Shown here: piece by piece, positions 21,276 through 31,320 of the stretch
Layout: each line of letters starts with the position of its first letter
Position numbering within the stretch: the stretch's first letter is position 1
Source: Bufo bufo
Taxonomy: Eukaryota > Chordata > Amphibia > Anura > Bufonidae
Direction: 5' to 3'
Assembly (NCBI RefSeq): GCF_905171765.1
Contig: NC_053398.1
Coordinates: 48,266,323-48,330,322 of the forward strand
Length of the DNA: 64,000 nucleotides
Position numbers and translations under genes: made by a program
Notes under the pieces: model-generated
What the model saw: the letters and a program-made list of their open reading frames with translations, nothing else
Databases searched by the model: none
Told to the model about the DNA's origin: nothing

Positions 21276-22548
21276 ATCAGTGCCAAAGCATTTATGGGAG
21301 ATATCTTAAATGAGTTTGGACAAACCAAACCTCTGGAAGATGAAAAAGAGGTTAGTCCACAGTTAGACATGTTGAAGGACTCCACTCAACTTCTGAAAGA
21401 ACCTACTTCACAGGCCAAGCACATGAAGGAGAATTCCCTGAAGCTCAAAGAGGAAAACACGCATATAGAGAAGAATTTCGTGGAGCCTATTGAAGAAAAT
21501 AAGCACATGAAGGAGAATACCCTGGAGCTCCTAGAAGAAAACAAGTATATGGAGGGAAATATCCTGGAGCCTATAGAAGAAATCAAGCACATGGAGGAGA
21601 GTGTCCTAGAGTTTCTAGAAGAAGAGTCCTGGCGGGAAAAAAACAAAAAGCCTTACAAAACTGAATGTGATTCTCAAGGAAAAAATGATGTCACTTCAAA
21701 GATTCTGAAGTCCAAGAATTCTGTTGATCCATTGAATAGACCCTTTAAGAAAAGTCAGACCTATTTAACACCATTTCCAAACATAACTCAAATAATTGAC
21801 AAACCTTGTTCAAGAAAGCCATTAGGCATACTGAAGAATGGAAATCTTTTAAACCCCATTAAATGAAGAAAGGCTATATATAAGCTAAATAACATTTGTC
21901 CATTTGATTCTCTGCTGCACAGTTTGTCTTCCATCTACATTGATTATGAGTTATACAGAAACTTTGTAGCTAGTTGCCAAAACCCCTTTCTCAATTTTGT
22001 TAAGTATTTTGTTGAAAATGGAGATTTACCCATGTGTCCAAATTCCTGGTGGAATTGTAAACTTAAATTGCAGAAGATTACATCGGCAATACTATTCAAT
22101 TGTTCCAAGTGCAGTCGAAACTTCAGTTTGTCAAAATGCAGCATGTAAAAATAATAGTGAACGCTGTAGTATATTTTGGCCAATAAACACAAATGACCTG
22201 AAACATGGCTTTGCCATGTGAACATGGCATAGACCATGTTCACCCACCTGCGGCCAACGTACTACAATCATCAATAGGCTGGGCCCACATCTAATAATTG
22301 AGCCACGTGTTGGTTTACCTTTAACAAAATATTTTCTCTCTGAATTTCCAAGTGAAATAACAATATCCGATACACTTTATGCACTAGGAGCAGTTATAGT
22401 ACATGTTCAAGGATGCCACTATGTGTCCTACTGTAAAAGAAAAAACAAAGTGTGGGAAGAATATAATGATATGAACCACGCTGTAAAAACTGTTGACCCC
22501 AACAAAGTATGTGGACTATCAGAGGCTGTTATATATGTTAAAGTCTAA
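21276..22548 (+). pseudogene. MULE/NOF-like gene C-terminus: coiled coil plus ubiquitin-protease-like region
   Basis: 21294-21866 encodes a Lys/Glu-rich coiled-coil-like region with five or six imperfect repeats of about 18 residues around the word EENKHMKEN. Beyond it, a new frame has NNICPFDSLLH with a Cys at 21897-21899, resembling the Cys box of C19-type ubiquitin-specific proteases. The final frame to the stop at 22548 has GCHYVSY with His at 22417-22419, resembling their His box, followed by a WEEYND and a terminal VIYVKV strand. Frameshifts separate the boxes, so no working enzyme is encoded. A peptidase-like tail on a MULE is reminiscent of the Ulp1- and OTU-containing MULEs known elsewhere. 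The USP-like assignment is inference from two boxes. Confidence 0.5.
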
Positions 22549-22990
22549 GTAATTCTGACTACATAATACTGGTCAGTGCTTCATAAACTAGAAATTTTCC
22601 TTAGTGAGTAATACCAAAAAACAATCTGTATGCCTGTGCCATTTTTGGTTGTTCATGTTTCCCCTACACTCCTGTACTCAGTCTCCTCTTCTCTGTAAGA
22701 ATCCGTAAATTGCTTCTATAGATTAGCACCTAAGTATTCTGTGTTCTGTTGGATTGTAACTTTACCTAGTTAGGAAGCTGTAGTTATGCATGGATTTTGA
22801 ACCTATACTGTTGGTGATAAGATATTTTTTATATTGCCTATTCTCTGATACTCTACACAATATAGATACTGACAATTGTTCTTATATGCTGATATGTTGG
22901 CTCTTTAATAAAAAATTTAAAAAAACAACATATAAAAATATTTACAACACTTTCACTATTCTTTTTTGATTTTTTCCAATTTTAAATATT
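22549..22990. other. 3' flank of the MULE/NOF-like gene
   Basis: AT-rich sequence with AATAAA at about 22907, followed by A-rich sequence, which could be the gene's polyadenylation signal. No further coding sequence is seen. Confidence 0.4.
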
Positions 22991-23029
22991 TGTTTTAAAT
23001 ACTGCTACTGCCCAACTTTTCCATTTAAA

Positions 23030-23795
23030 ATATGGGGTTTGGGCTATACTCGCCTTATAAGACTACCCCTCTATATACTGTACTATTGTTAACCCCACCT
23101 GTGGTTTACTGTATTTATTGCAAAAAAAGTGATTTTATAGATATGCAAATTACCAGTACCTTTGTGACCAAGGGGCTGTCCCTCCGCCGTTTCGTGCTCA
23201 GCCGCTCCCCGAATCCTAGATCCCAGCGCCGCCCCTCTCTTAATTTATTCACTGCACTCGTTCGTTCTTGCTGTGAGGGATGAGTGAATAGAGGAGACAG
23301 CGCCAACTAACTGCGCATGCGCAAGATTACAAGCTGCTTCAGAAGATAAAAAACCTAAGTGCAGTGAATAAATTATCTTCTGAAGCTGCTCGTAAACTCG
23401 CGCATGCGCAGTTAGTTGGCGCTGTCTCCTCTATTCCCTCCTCCCTCACAGCAAGAATGAACGAGTGCAGTGAATAAATTAAGAGAGGGGCGGCGCTGGG
23501 ATCCAGGATTCGGGGCGCGTCTGGGCACAAAACGGCGTCAGCCCCTTGGCCACAAAGGTACCGGTACTGGTAATTTGTATATCTATAAAATATACATTTT
23601 TTGCAATAAATAAACCACAGGCCCCTCCTCCGCCCATCTTTAATCATTGGTGGCAGCAGGCAGCACAGGGGGGGAGGGAGGGACTGCTTCCTCCTCCCAT
23701 GTGCTGCCTCATACCCGGCGTATAAGACGACCCCCGACTTTTGAAAATAATTTCTAGTGTCAGAAAGTCGTCTTATACACCGGAAAATACGGTAG
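23030..23795. repeat. Foldback element with 250-base arms
   Basis: The left arm at about 23090-23350 and the right arm at about 23372-23630 are reverse complements, sharing for example GCGCATGCGCA and GAGAGGGGCGGCGCTGGGAT. The outer ends (about 23045 and 23770) carry CTTATAAGAC and GTCTTATA words in inverted orientation. The right end reads ACCGGAAAATACGGTA, a terminal motif seen on vertebrate DNA transposons. No coding sequence. Target duplication not identified. Confidence 0.75.
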
Positions 23796-23843
23796 TTAAA
23801 CTTTGGACTGCCACGACACCTCCTACCAAATCTATTACCTAAT

Positions 23844-23905
23844 TCTGTCTGTCTATCTGTCTGTCTATCTATCTGTCTGTCTATCTGTCTGTCTATCTGT
23901 CTTTA
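23844..23905. repeat. TCTG/TCTA microsatellite
   Basis: Alternating TCTG and TCTA tetranucleotides over about 60 bases. Confidence 0.95.
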
Positions 23906-24039
23906 ACAGAATTACATGTGAAAAATTGTGGTACCCTAAGATACACAGGAATTAGATATGGATCTAGGTGAATGGAATAAGTGAAGAATTTGGTTTTCAT
24001 ACTATAGCTCAAAAGTCAAACACAATTGACAAGAACTGT

Positions 24040-24199
24040 AATGTTAATAAAACTGCGGTGCGGTATCTGTCACTGTCTGTAATGTTGATAGAACAGCGAT
24101 GCGGTATCTGTCACTGTCTGTAATGTTGATAGAACAGCGATGCGGTATCTGTCACTGTCTGTAATGTTGATAGAACAGCGATGCGGTATCTGTCACTGT
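24040..24199. repeat. 41-bp minisatellite, four units
   Basis: Four head-to-tail units of 41 bp containing GATGCGGTATCTGTCACTGT. The first unit is the most diverged and the other three are almost identical. Confidence 0.9.
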
Positions 24200-24419
24200 T
24201 TTGAATATATCTCAGTGATGTTTCGCTATTCTATACTACAATTACAAGCCCTACTTTTACTTTAAAATGACACTAAACTCAGGCTTTAACTGTTAAAAAT
24301 GCATTCAAGCACCCCAACTATTTAGGGAAATGTATTTTATTTGTGTATCACTCGGCTGTATATCCTCCAATCATCTCTAAATTGGTGCTGATACTGTACT
24401 TTTTGAAAGGCTACCCCCC

Positions 24420-24880
24420 CCCCCCTGTCATATTACCTCATATCTCTTTTTATGTGAAATATCTCTGTAATTATATGAGATCTAACGTTCAAACCACTTG
24501 ATCTTACTGGATCTAACGAAGGCCAATTAGCCTGAATCAAATTTTACCAGAAAATTGCATGAGGGGGGGCTAGCCCCCCTATTTAATACTACCTAATATC
24601 TGTGTTTTTATGTGAAATATCTCTGTAATTAAATGAGATCTAACGTTGAAACCACTTGATCTTACCGGATCTAACGAAGGCCTATTAGTCTGCATCAAAT
24701 TTTACCAGAAAATTGCATGTGGGGGGGCTAGCCCCCCCTGACGTAATACCAAATATCCATAATATCTCTGTAATTAAATGAGATCTAACGTTGAAACCAC
24801 TTGATCTTACCGGATCTAACGAAAACCTATTAGTCTGAATAAAATTTTACCCGAAAATTGCATGTGGGGGGGCCGTACGC
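24420..24880. repeat. Satellite block of 145-158 bp units (left part)
   Basis: Three units share AATATCTCTGTAATT, GAGATCTAACGTT and a GGGGGGGCTAGCCCCCC palindrome (AATATCTCTG at 24458, 24616 and 24761). The third unit is cut inside its G-rich stretch near 24880 by the palindrome-rich element that follows, and the satellite resumes near 28000. Confidence 0.85.
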
Positions 24881-27800
24881 AGGATTGCGTCTTTGTGGCG
24901 GCCCTGTTATTCCTCCTGGACGCGCCGGCGCATCCTCTCACGAGACGCGAGATTTCCTGTGATCGCGCGCACACAGGCGCGCACGTTTACAGGAACCGAA
25001 GGTAAACTAGCTGATCTACAGCCTGCCAGCGGCGATAGTTCGCTGGCAGGATGCAGATGCGATTTTTTTAACCCCTAAAAGGTATATTAGACGCTGTTTT
25101 GATAACAGCGTCTAATATACCTGCTACCTGGTCCTCTGGTGGTCCCTTTTGCTTGGATCGACCACCAGAGGACACAGGCAGCTCTGTAATAAGTAGCACC
25201 AAACACCACTACACTACACCCCCCCCTGTCACTTATTAACCCCTTATTAACCCCTGATCACCCCATATTAGACTCCCTGATCACCCCCCTGTCATTGATC
25301 ACCCCCCTGTAAGGCTCCATTCAGACGTCCGTATGTGTTTTGCGGATCCGATCCATGGATCCGCAAAACACATACGGACGTCTGAATGGAGCCTTACAGG
25401 GGGGTGATTAATGACATATAGACTCCCTGATCACCCCCCTGTCATTGATCACCCCCCTATAAGGCTGGCTCCATTCAGATGTCCGTATGTGTTTTGCGGA
25501 TCCACGGATCGGATCCGCAAAACACATACGGACGTCTGAATGGAGCCTTACAGGGGGGTGATCACCCCATATAGACTCCCTGATCACCCCCTGTCATTGA
25601 TCACCCCCTTGTAAAGCTGGCTCCATTCAGAGGTCCATATGTGTTTTGCGGATCCACGGATCCATGGATCGGATCCGTAAAACACATACGGACTTCTAAA
25701 TGGAGCCTTACATGGGGGTGATCAATGACAGGGGGGTGATCACCCCATATAGACTCCCTGATCACCCCCCTGTCATTGATCACCCCTCTAAGTCTCCATT
25801 CAGAGGTCCGTATGTGTTTTGCAGATCCACGGATCCATGGATCGGATCCGCAAAACACATATGGACGTCTGAATGGAGCCTTACAGGGGGGTGATCAATG
25901 ACAGGGGGGTGATCAGGGAGTCTATATGGGGTGATCAACCCCCTGTCATTGATCACCCCTCTGTAAGGCTCCATTCAGAGGTCCGTATGTGTTTTGCGGA
26001 TCCACGGATCCATGGATCGGATCCGCAAAACACATACGGACGTCTGAATGGAGCCTTACAGGGGGGTGATCAATGACAGGGGGGTGATCACCCCATATAG
26101 ACTCCCTGATCACCCCCCTGTCATTGATCACCCCCCTGTAAGGCTCCATTCAGATGTCCGTATGTGTTTTGCGGATCCGATCCATGGATCCGTGGATCCG
26201 CAAAACACATACGGACCTCTGAATGGAGCCTTACAGGGAGGTGATCAATGACAGGGGGGTGATCAATGACAGGGTAGACTGCCTGATCACCCCCCTGTCA
26301 TTGATAACCCCCCTGTAAGGCTCCATTCAGACATTTTTTGGGCACAAGTTAGTGGAAATTGATATATTTTTATTTATTTATTTATTTATTTTTTCTTACA
26401 AAGTCTCATATTCCACTTACTTGTGACAAAAAATAAAATCTCACATGAACTCACCATACCCCTCACGGAATCCAAATGCGTAAATTTTTTTAGACATTTA
26501 TATTCCAGACTTCTTCTCACGCTTTAGGGCCGCTAAAATGCCAGGGCAGTATAAATACCTCACATGTGACCCCATTTTGGAAAGAAGACACCTCAAGGTA
26601 TTTTGTGAGGGGCATGGCGAGTTCATGTAAAATTTAATTTTTTGTCACAAGTTAGCAGAAAGGGAGACTTTGTGAGAAAAATAAATAAATAATAATTTCC
26701 GCTAACTTGTGCCAAAAAAAAACTTCTATGAACTCGCCATGCCCCTCACGGAATACCTTGGGGTGTCTTCTTTTCAAAATGGGGTCACATGTAGGGTATT
26801 TATACTGCCCTGGCATTTTAGGGGCCCTAAAGCGTGAGAAGAAGTCTGGAATCCAAATGCCCTCCTAAAAGATACTCATTGGAATTTGGGCCCCTTTGCG
26901 CACCTAGGCTGCAAAAAAGTGTCACACATGTGGTATCACTGTACTCAGGAGAAGTTGGGCAATGTGTTTTGGGGTGTCTTTTTACATATACCCATGCTGG
27001 GTGAGAGAAATATCTCTCTATAATAACAACTTTGTATAAAAAAATGGGAAAAGTTGACTTTTAGAGAGATATTTCTCTCACCCAGCATGGGTATATGTAA
27101 AAATACACCCCAAAACACATTGCCCAACTTCTCCTGAGTACGGCGATACCACATGTGTGACACTTTTTTGCAGCCTAGGTGGGCAAAGGGGCCGAAATTC
27201 CAATGAGTACTTTTAGGATTTTACAGGGCATTTTTTAAACATTTGGATTCCAGACTTCTTCTCACGCATTAGGGCCCCTAAAATGCCAGGGCAGTATAAC
27301 TACCCCACAAGTGACCCCATTTTGGAAAGAAGACACCCCAAGGTATTTCGTGATGGGCATAGTGTGTTCATGGAAGTTTTTATTTTTTGTCACAAGTTAG
27401 TGGAATATGAGACTTTGCAAGGAAAAAAAAAATCATCATTTTCCGCTAACTTGTGACAAAAAATAAAAAGTTCTATGAACTCACTATGCCCATCAGTGAA
27501 TACCTTAGGGTGTCTACTTTCCGAAATAGGGTCATTTGTGGGTGGTTTGTACTGTCTGGCCATTGTAGAACCTCAGGAAATATGACAGGTGCTCAGAAAG
27601 TCAGAGCTGCTTCAAAATGCTGAAATTCACATTTCTGTACCATAGTTTGTAAACGCTATAACTTTTACCCAAACCATTTTATTTTTTACCCAAACATTTT
27701 TTTTTTATCAAAGACATGTAGAACAATAAATTTAGAGAAAAATTTATATAGAAATGTATTTTTTTTTTTTTTTTTTACAACTGAAAGTGAAAAATTTCAT

Positions 27801-27995
27801 TTTTTGCAAAAATTTCGTTAAATTTCGATTAATAACAAAAAAATTAAAAATGGCAGCAGCAATGAAATACCACCAAATGAAAGCTCTATTAGTGAGAAGA
27901 AAAGGAGGTAAAATTAATTTGGGTGGTAAGTTGTATGACCGAGCAATAAACCGTGAAAATAGTGTAGTGCAGAATTGTAAAAAGGGTGTTTAAGC
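24881..27995. mobile_element. Palindrome-rich element, copy A
   Basis: About 3.1 kb inserted within the satellite. It begins with G+C-rich sequence and a hairpin (about 25085-25125), followed by CCTCTGGTGGTC inverted around 25130-25170. From 25300 to 26330 it carries six units of about 145-175 bp, each a near-perfect palindrome centred on GGATCC. From 26330 to 27780 a second kind of repeat alternates orientation, with words such as CACAAGTTAG, CCAGGGCAGTATAA and CCCAGCATGGGTATATGTAA, ending in an A/T-rich tail. Copy B (31321-34113) is the same sequence in the opposite direction. No terminal repeats or coding sequence were recognised, so the class is unknown. Confidence 0.7.
25300..26340. repeat. 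Tandem palindromes centred on GGATCC (copy A)
   Basis: Six successive units have the form GTCCGTATGTGTTTTGCGGA, then a BamHI-site-rich centre, then the exact complement, separated by GATCAATGACAGGGGGGTGA spacers and their inverse. Each unit could extrude a cruciform or RNA hairpin of about 60-70 base pairs. Open frames in this block are by-products of the repeats. Confidence 0.9.
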
Positions 27996-27999
27996 TAGG

Positions 28000-28450
28000 G
28001 GGGCTGAGGTGGTAATACTACCTAATATCTGTGTTTTCATGTGAAATATCTCTGTAATTATATGAGATCTAACATTGAAACCACTTGATCTTACCAGATC
28101 TAACGAAGGCCTATTACTCTGCATCAAATTTTACCTGAAAATTGCATGTGGGGGGGCTAGCCCCCCCTTATTAATCACTTAATAAGTCTGTAATTATGTG
28201 AGATCTAACAAAACAACTAGTTGATCATACCTGATCTAACAAATATCTTCCAAAATAGCAAATTGTTTGGTCAATTTTTGATAAGGGGGCGCTGATGACG
28301 GGTTAGCCCCCCCTGCAAATAACTGTTAATATCTCTAATTCTGTATGAGATCTAACGCAAACAACAATTGATCTAACCTGATCTAACAAAGATCTAACCA
28401 ACTGCATATGTTTTGTTCAAAAATTTTGATATGGGGGGGCTAACACGGCT
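28000..28450. repeat. Satellite block of 140-158 bp units (right part)
   Basis: Three more units of the satellite seen at 24420-24880, with growing divergence toward the right; GAGATCTAAC occurs in each. Together the two blocks show that copy A of the palindrome-rich element landed inside an existing array. Confidence 0.85.
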
Positions 28451-28456
28451 GAGGTC

Positions 28457-28581
28457 TCCTGGTCAGTAAGGCTGGATCCACAGAGTATGATTTTGAACAA
28501 ATAGCGGGGGGAAAAACACTGCATTTAGCCGCGATTTTTCAAAAATAGGACCTTGTGGACCCAACCTTACTGACCAGGACA
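28457..28581. repeat. Small inverted repeat
   Basis: TCCTGGTCAGTAAGGCTGGA on the left and its near-complement on the right enclose about 80 bases. It is the size of a short miniature element. 28582-28790 holds nothing recognisable. Confidence 0.65.
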
Positions 28582-28792
28582 TGGAAAGCTGATTGGTCTA
28601 CAAACTGTCACTCAAAAGCACTGACAGCCTCTCCTCCAATGAGCCAGCTCTGCTAGAAGCAAGGAAGGGCTGCTGCTATGTGTAGTCCTAACTCAGCTAC
28701 TGAGAGGGGGAGGAGCCTGTCTGAGGACACAAGAACCAGCAATACAGAGCCAGGAGGTGAGGAAGGGATCTATATGTAATGTAGTGTAAAAG

Positions 28793-30463
28793 AGTGCCTG
28801 CCCTGCATGTATGACAGTCTGTGTATGTGAGAGTGCATACATGTATCACAGTCTGTGTGTGTGAGAGTGCCTGCATGTATGACAGTCTGTGTATGTGAGA
28901 GGGCCTGCATATATGACAGTCTGTGTATGTGGGAGTGCCTGTATGTATCATAGATTGTGTATGTGGGAGTGCCTGCATGTATGACAGTGTGTGTATGTGA
29001 GAGTGCCTGCATGTATGACAGTGTGTATATGTGAGAGTGCCTGCATATATGACAGTGGGTGTATGTGGGAGTTCCTGCATGTATGACAGTCTGTGTATGT
29101 GAGAGTGCCTGAATGTATGACAGTCTGTGTATGTGAGAGTGCCTGCATGTATGACAGTGTGTGTATGTGAGAGTGCCTGCATGTATGACAGTGTGTGTAT
29201 GTGAGAGTGCCTGCATGTATGACAGTGTGTGTATGTGAGAGTGCCTGCATATATGACAGTGGGTGTATGTGGGAGTGCCTGCATGTATGACAGTGTATGT
29301 ATGTGAGAGTGCCTGAATGTATGACAGTGTGTGTATGTGAGAGTGCCTGAATGTATGACAGTCTGTGTATGTGAGAGTGCCTGCATGTATGACAGTGTGT
29401 GTATGTGAGAGTGCCTAAATGTATGACAGTCTGTGTATGTGAGAGTGCATGCATGTATGACAGTGTGTGTATGTGAGAGTGCCTGCATATATGACAGTGT
29501 GTGTATGTGGGAGTGCCTGCATGTATGACAGTCTGTGTGAGAGTGCCTGCATGTATCATAGTCTGTGTATGTGAGAGTGCCTGCATGTATGACAGTGTGT
29601 GTATGTGAGAGTGCCTGCATGTATGACAGTGTGTATATGTGAGAGTGCCTGCATATATGACAGTGGGTGTATGTGGGAGTGCCTGCATGTATGACAGTCT
29701 GTGTATGTGAGAGTGCCTGAATGTATGACAGTCTGTGTATGTGAGAGTGCCTGCATGTATGACAGTGTGTGTATGTGAGAGTGCCTGCATGTATGACAGT
29801 GTGTGTATGTGAGAGTGCCTGCATGTATGACAGTGTGTGTATGTGAGAGTGCCTGCATATATGACAGTGGGTGTATGTGGGAGTGCCTGCATGTATGACA
29901 GTGTGTGTATGTGAGAGTGCCTGAATGTATGACAGTCTGTGTATGTGAGAGTGCCTGAATGTATGACAGTCTGTGTATGTGAGAGTGCCTGAATGTATGA
30001 GAGTCTGTGTATGTGAGAGTGCCTGCATGTATGACAGTGTGTGTATGTGAGAGTGCCTAAATGTATGACAGTCTGTGTATGTGGGATGCCTGCATGTATG
30101 ACAGTCTGTGTGAGAGTGCCTGCATGTATCATAGTCTGTGTATGTGAGAGTGCCTGCATGTATGACAGTGTGTGTATGTGAGAGTGCCTGCATGTATGAC
30201 AGTGTGTATATGTGAGAGTGCCTGCATATATGACAGTGGGTGTATGTGGGAGTGCCTGCATGTATGACAGTGTGTGTATGTGAGAGTGCCTGAATGTATG
30301 ACAGTCTGTGTATGTGAGAGTGCCTGCATGTATGACAGTGTGTGTATGTGAGAGTGCCTGAATGTATGGCAGTCTGTGTATGTGAGAGTGCCTGCATGTA
30401 TGACAGTGTGTGTATGTAAGAGTGCCTGCATGTATGACAGTGTGTGTATGTGAAAGTGCCTGT
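28793..30463. repeat. 34-bp minisatellite, about 49 units
   Basis: Head-to-tail units of 34 bp contain GTGCCTGCATGTATGACAGT with small variants (GAATG, CATATATG, GGGTGTATGTGGG, shortened 28-bp units). A variant block recurs: the shortened unit GACAGTCTGTGTGAGAG occurs at 29527 and 30099, 572 bases apart, with matching variants after it, so part of the array expanded as a higher-order unit of 17 repeats. All three minus-strand frames lack stops because the unit itself lacks them, giving a spurious 637-codon open frame. Confidence 0.97.
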
Positions 30464-30679
30464 GGGGATGTGTGAAAAACACCCATTCATTTCAATAGGG
30501 CTACAAATGATGCAGACAGCACGCTGCTTGTTGTCCGCATCCGTACTTCTGTTCCTCGGCCCAGCAAAAAAGATAGAACATGTCCTATTCTTGTCCGCAA
30601 TTGCGGACAAGAATCAGCATTTTCTATCATAGGACGCACGAGGGCAGCCTCCGTGTTTTTCGGATCCGTAATTTGCGAA

Positions 30680-31320
30680 TAGAGATGTCCCAATCTATTC
30701 ACTGGCGAATAGTTCCCGGCGAACATCGCTTGTTCGCGTTTGCCGCAGTGGGCGAACATATGCGATGTTCGGTCCGCCCCCTATTCGTCCTCATTGTGTA
30801 AACTCTGACCCTGTACCTCACAGTCAGCAGACACATTCCAGCCAATCAGCATGATACCCTCCCTCCCAGACCCTCCCACCTCCTGGACAGCATCCATTTT
30901 AGATTCATTCGGAAGCTGCATTCTTAGTGAGAGGAGGGACAGTGTAGCTGCTGCTGATTTAATAGGGAAATCGATAGCTAGGCTAGTGTATTCAGTGTCC
31001 ACTACAGTCCTGAAAGACTCATCTGATCTCTGCTGTAAGGACAGCACCCCAAAAAGCCCTTTTTAGGGCTAGAACATCAGTCTGCTTTTTTTCCCCCTGT
31101 GTAATCTAATTGCAGTTTCCTGCCAGCGTGTGTGTCAGGCTCACAGCGTATACTGTGCCCACTTGCCCAGTGCCACCACTCATATCGGGTGTCACAGTAG
31201 CTTGCATTAAAAAAAAAAAAAAACTTTTTTGACTGTAATATAATAGCAGTCAGTTGCCGCGTGTGTTTCATGCCCTGCAAGTGCATAGTGTCACCAGCGC
31301 AACTCATAGTAGATTACATA
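30680..31320 (+). other. Probable hAT 5' region
   Basis: Sequence rich in CGAAC/GTTCG words (30690-30780) begins with GAGATGTCCC, then has CCAAT at 30840, and continues into leader-like DNA. The layout resembles the 5' part of hAT copy 3 (56880-57250). It could be the beginning of hAT copy 2, whose coding region resumes at about 34114 after the palindrome-rich copy B. However, its end does not match the end at 42673, so it may be a separate hAT fragment. Confidence 0.4.

Noticed and set aside
21294..21866. 190-codon Lys/Glu-rich frame as a separate host gene
   Set aside because: It lies between core and C-terminal parts of the MULE/NOF-like gene on the same strand without its own promoter or stop-separated context, so it is best read as a linker of that gene.
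25601..26251. Cluster of 64-85-codon frames on both strands with similar peptides
   Set aside because: Translations of the GGATCC palindromic array in either direction.
28697..30610. 637-codon minus-strand frame and overlapping long frames, His/Thr/Cys-rich
   Set aside because: Produced by the 34-bp minisatellite, which lacks stop codons in all minus-strand frames; no domain and no start context.
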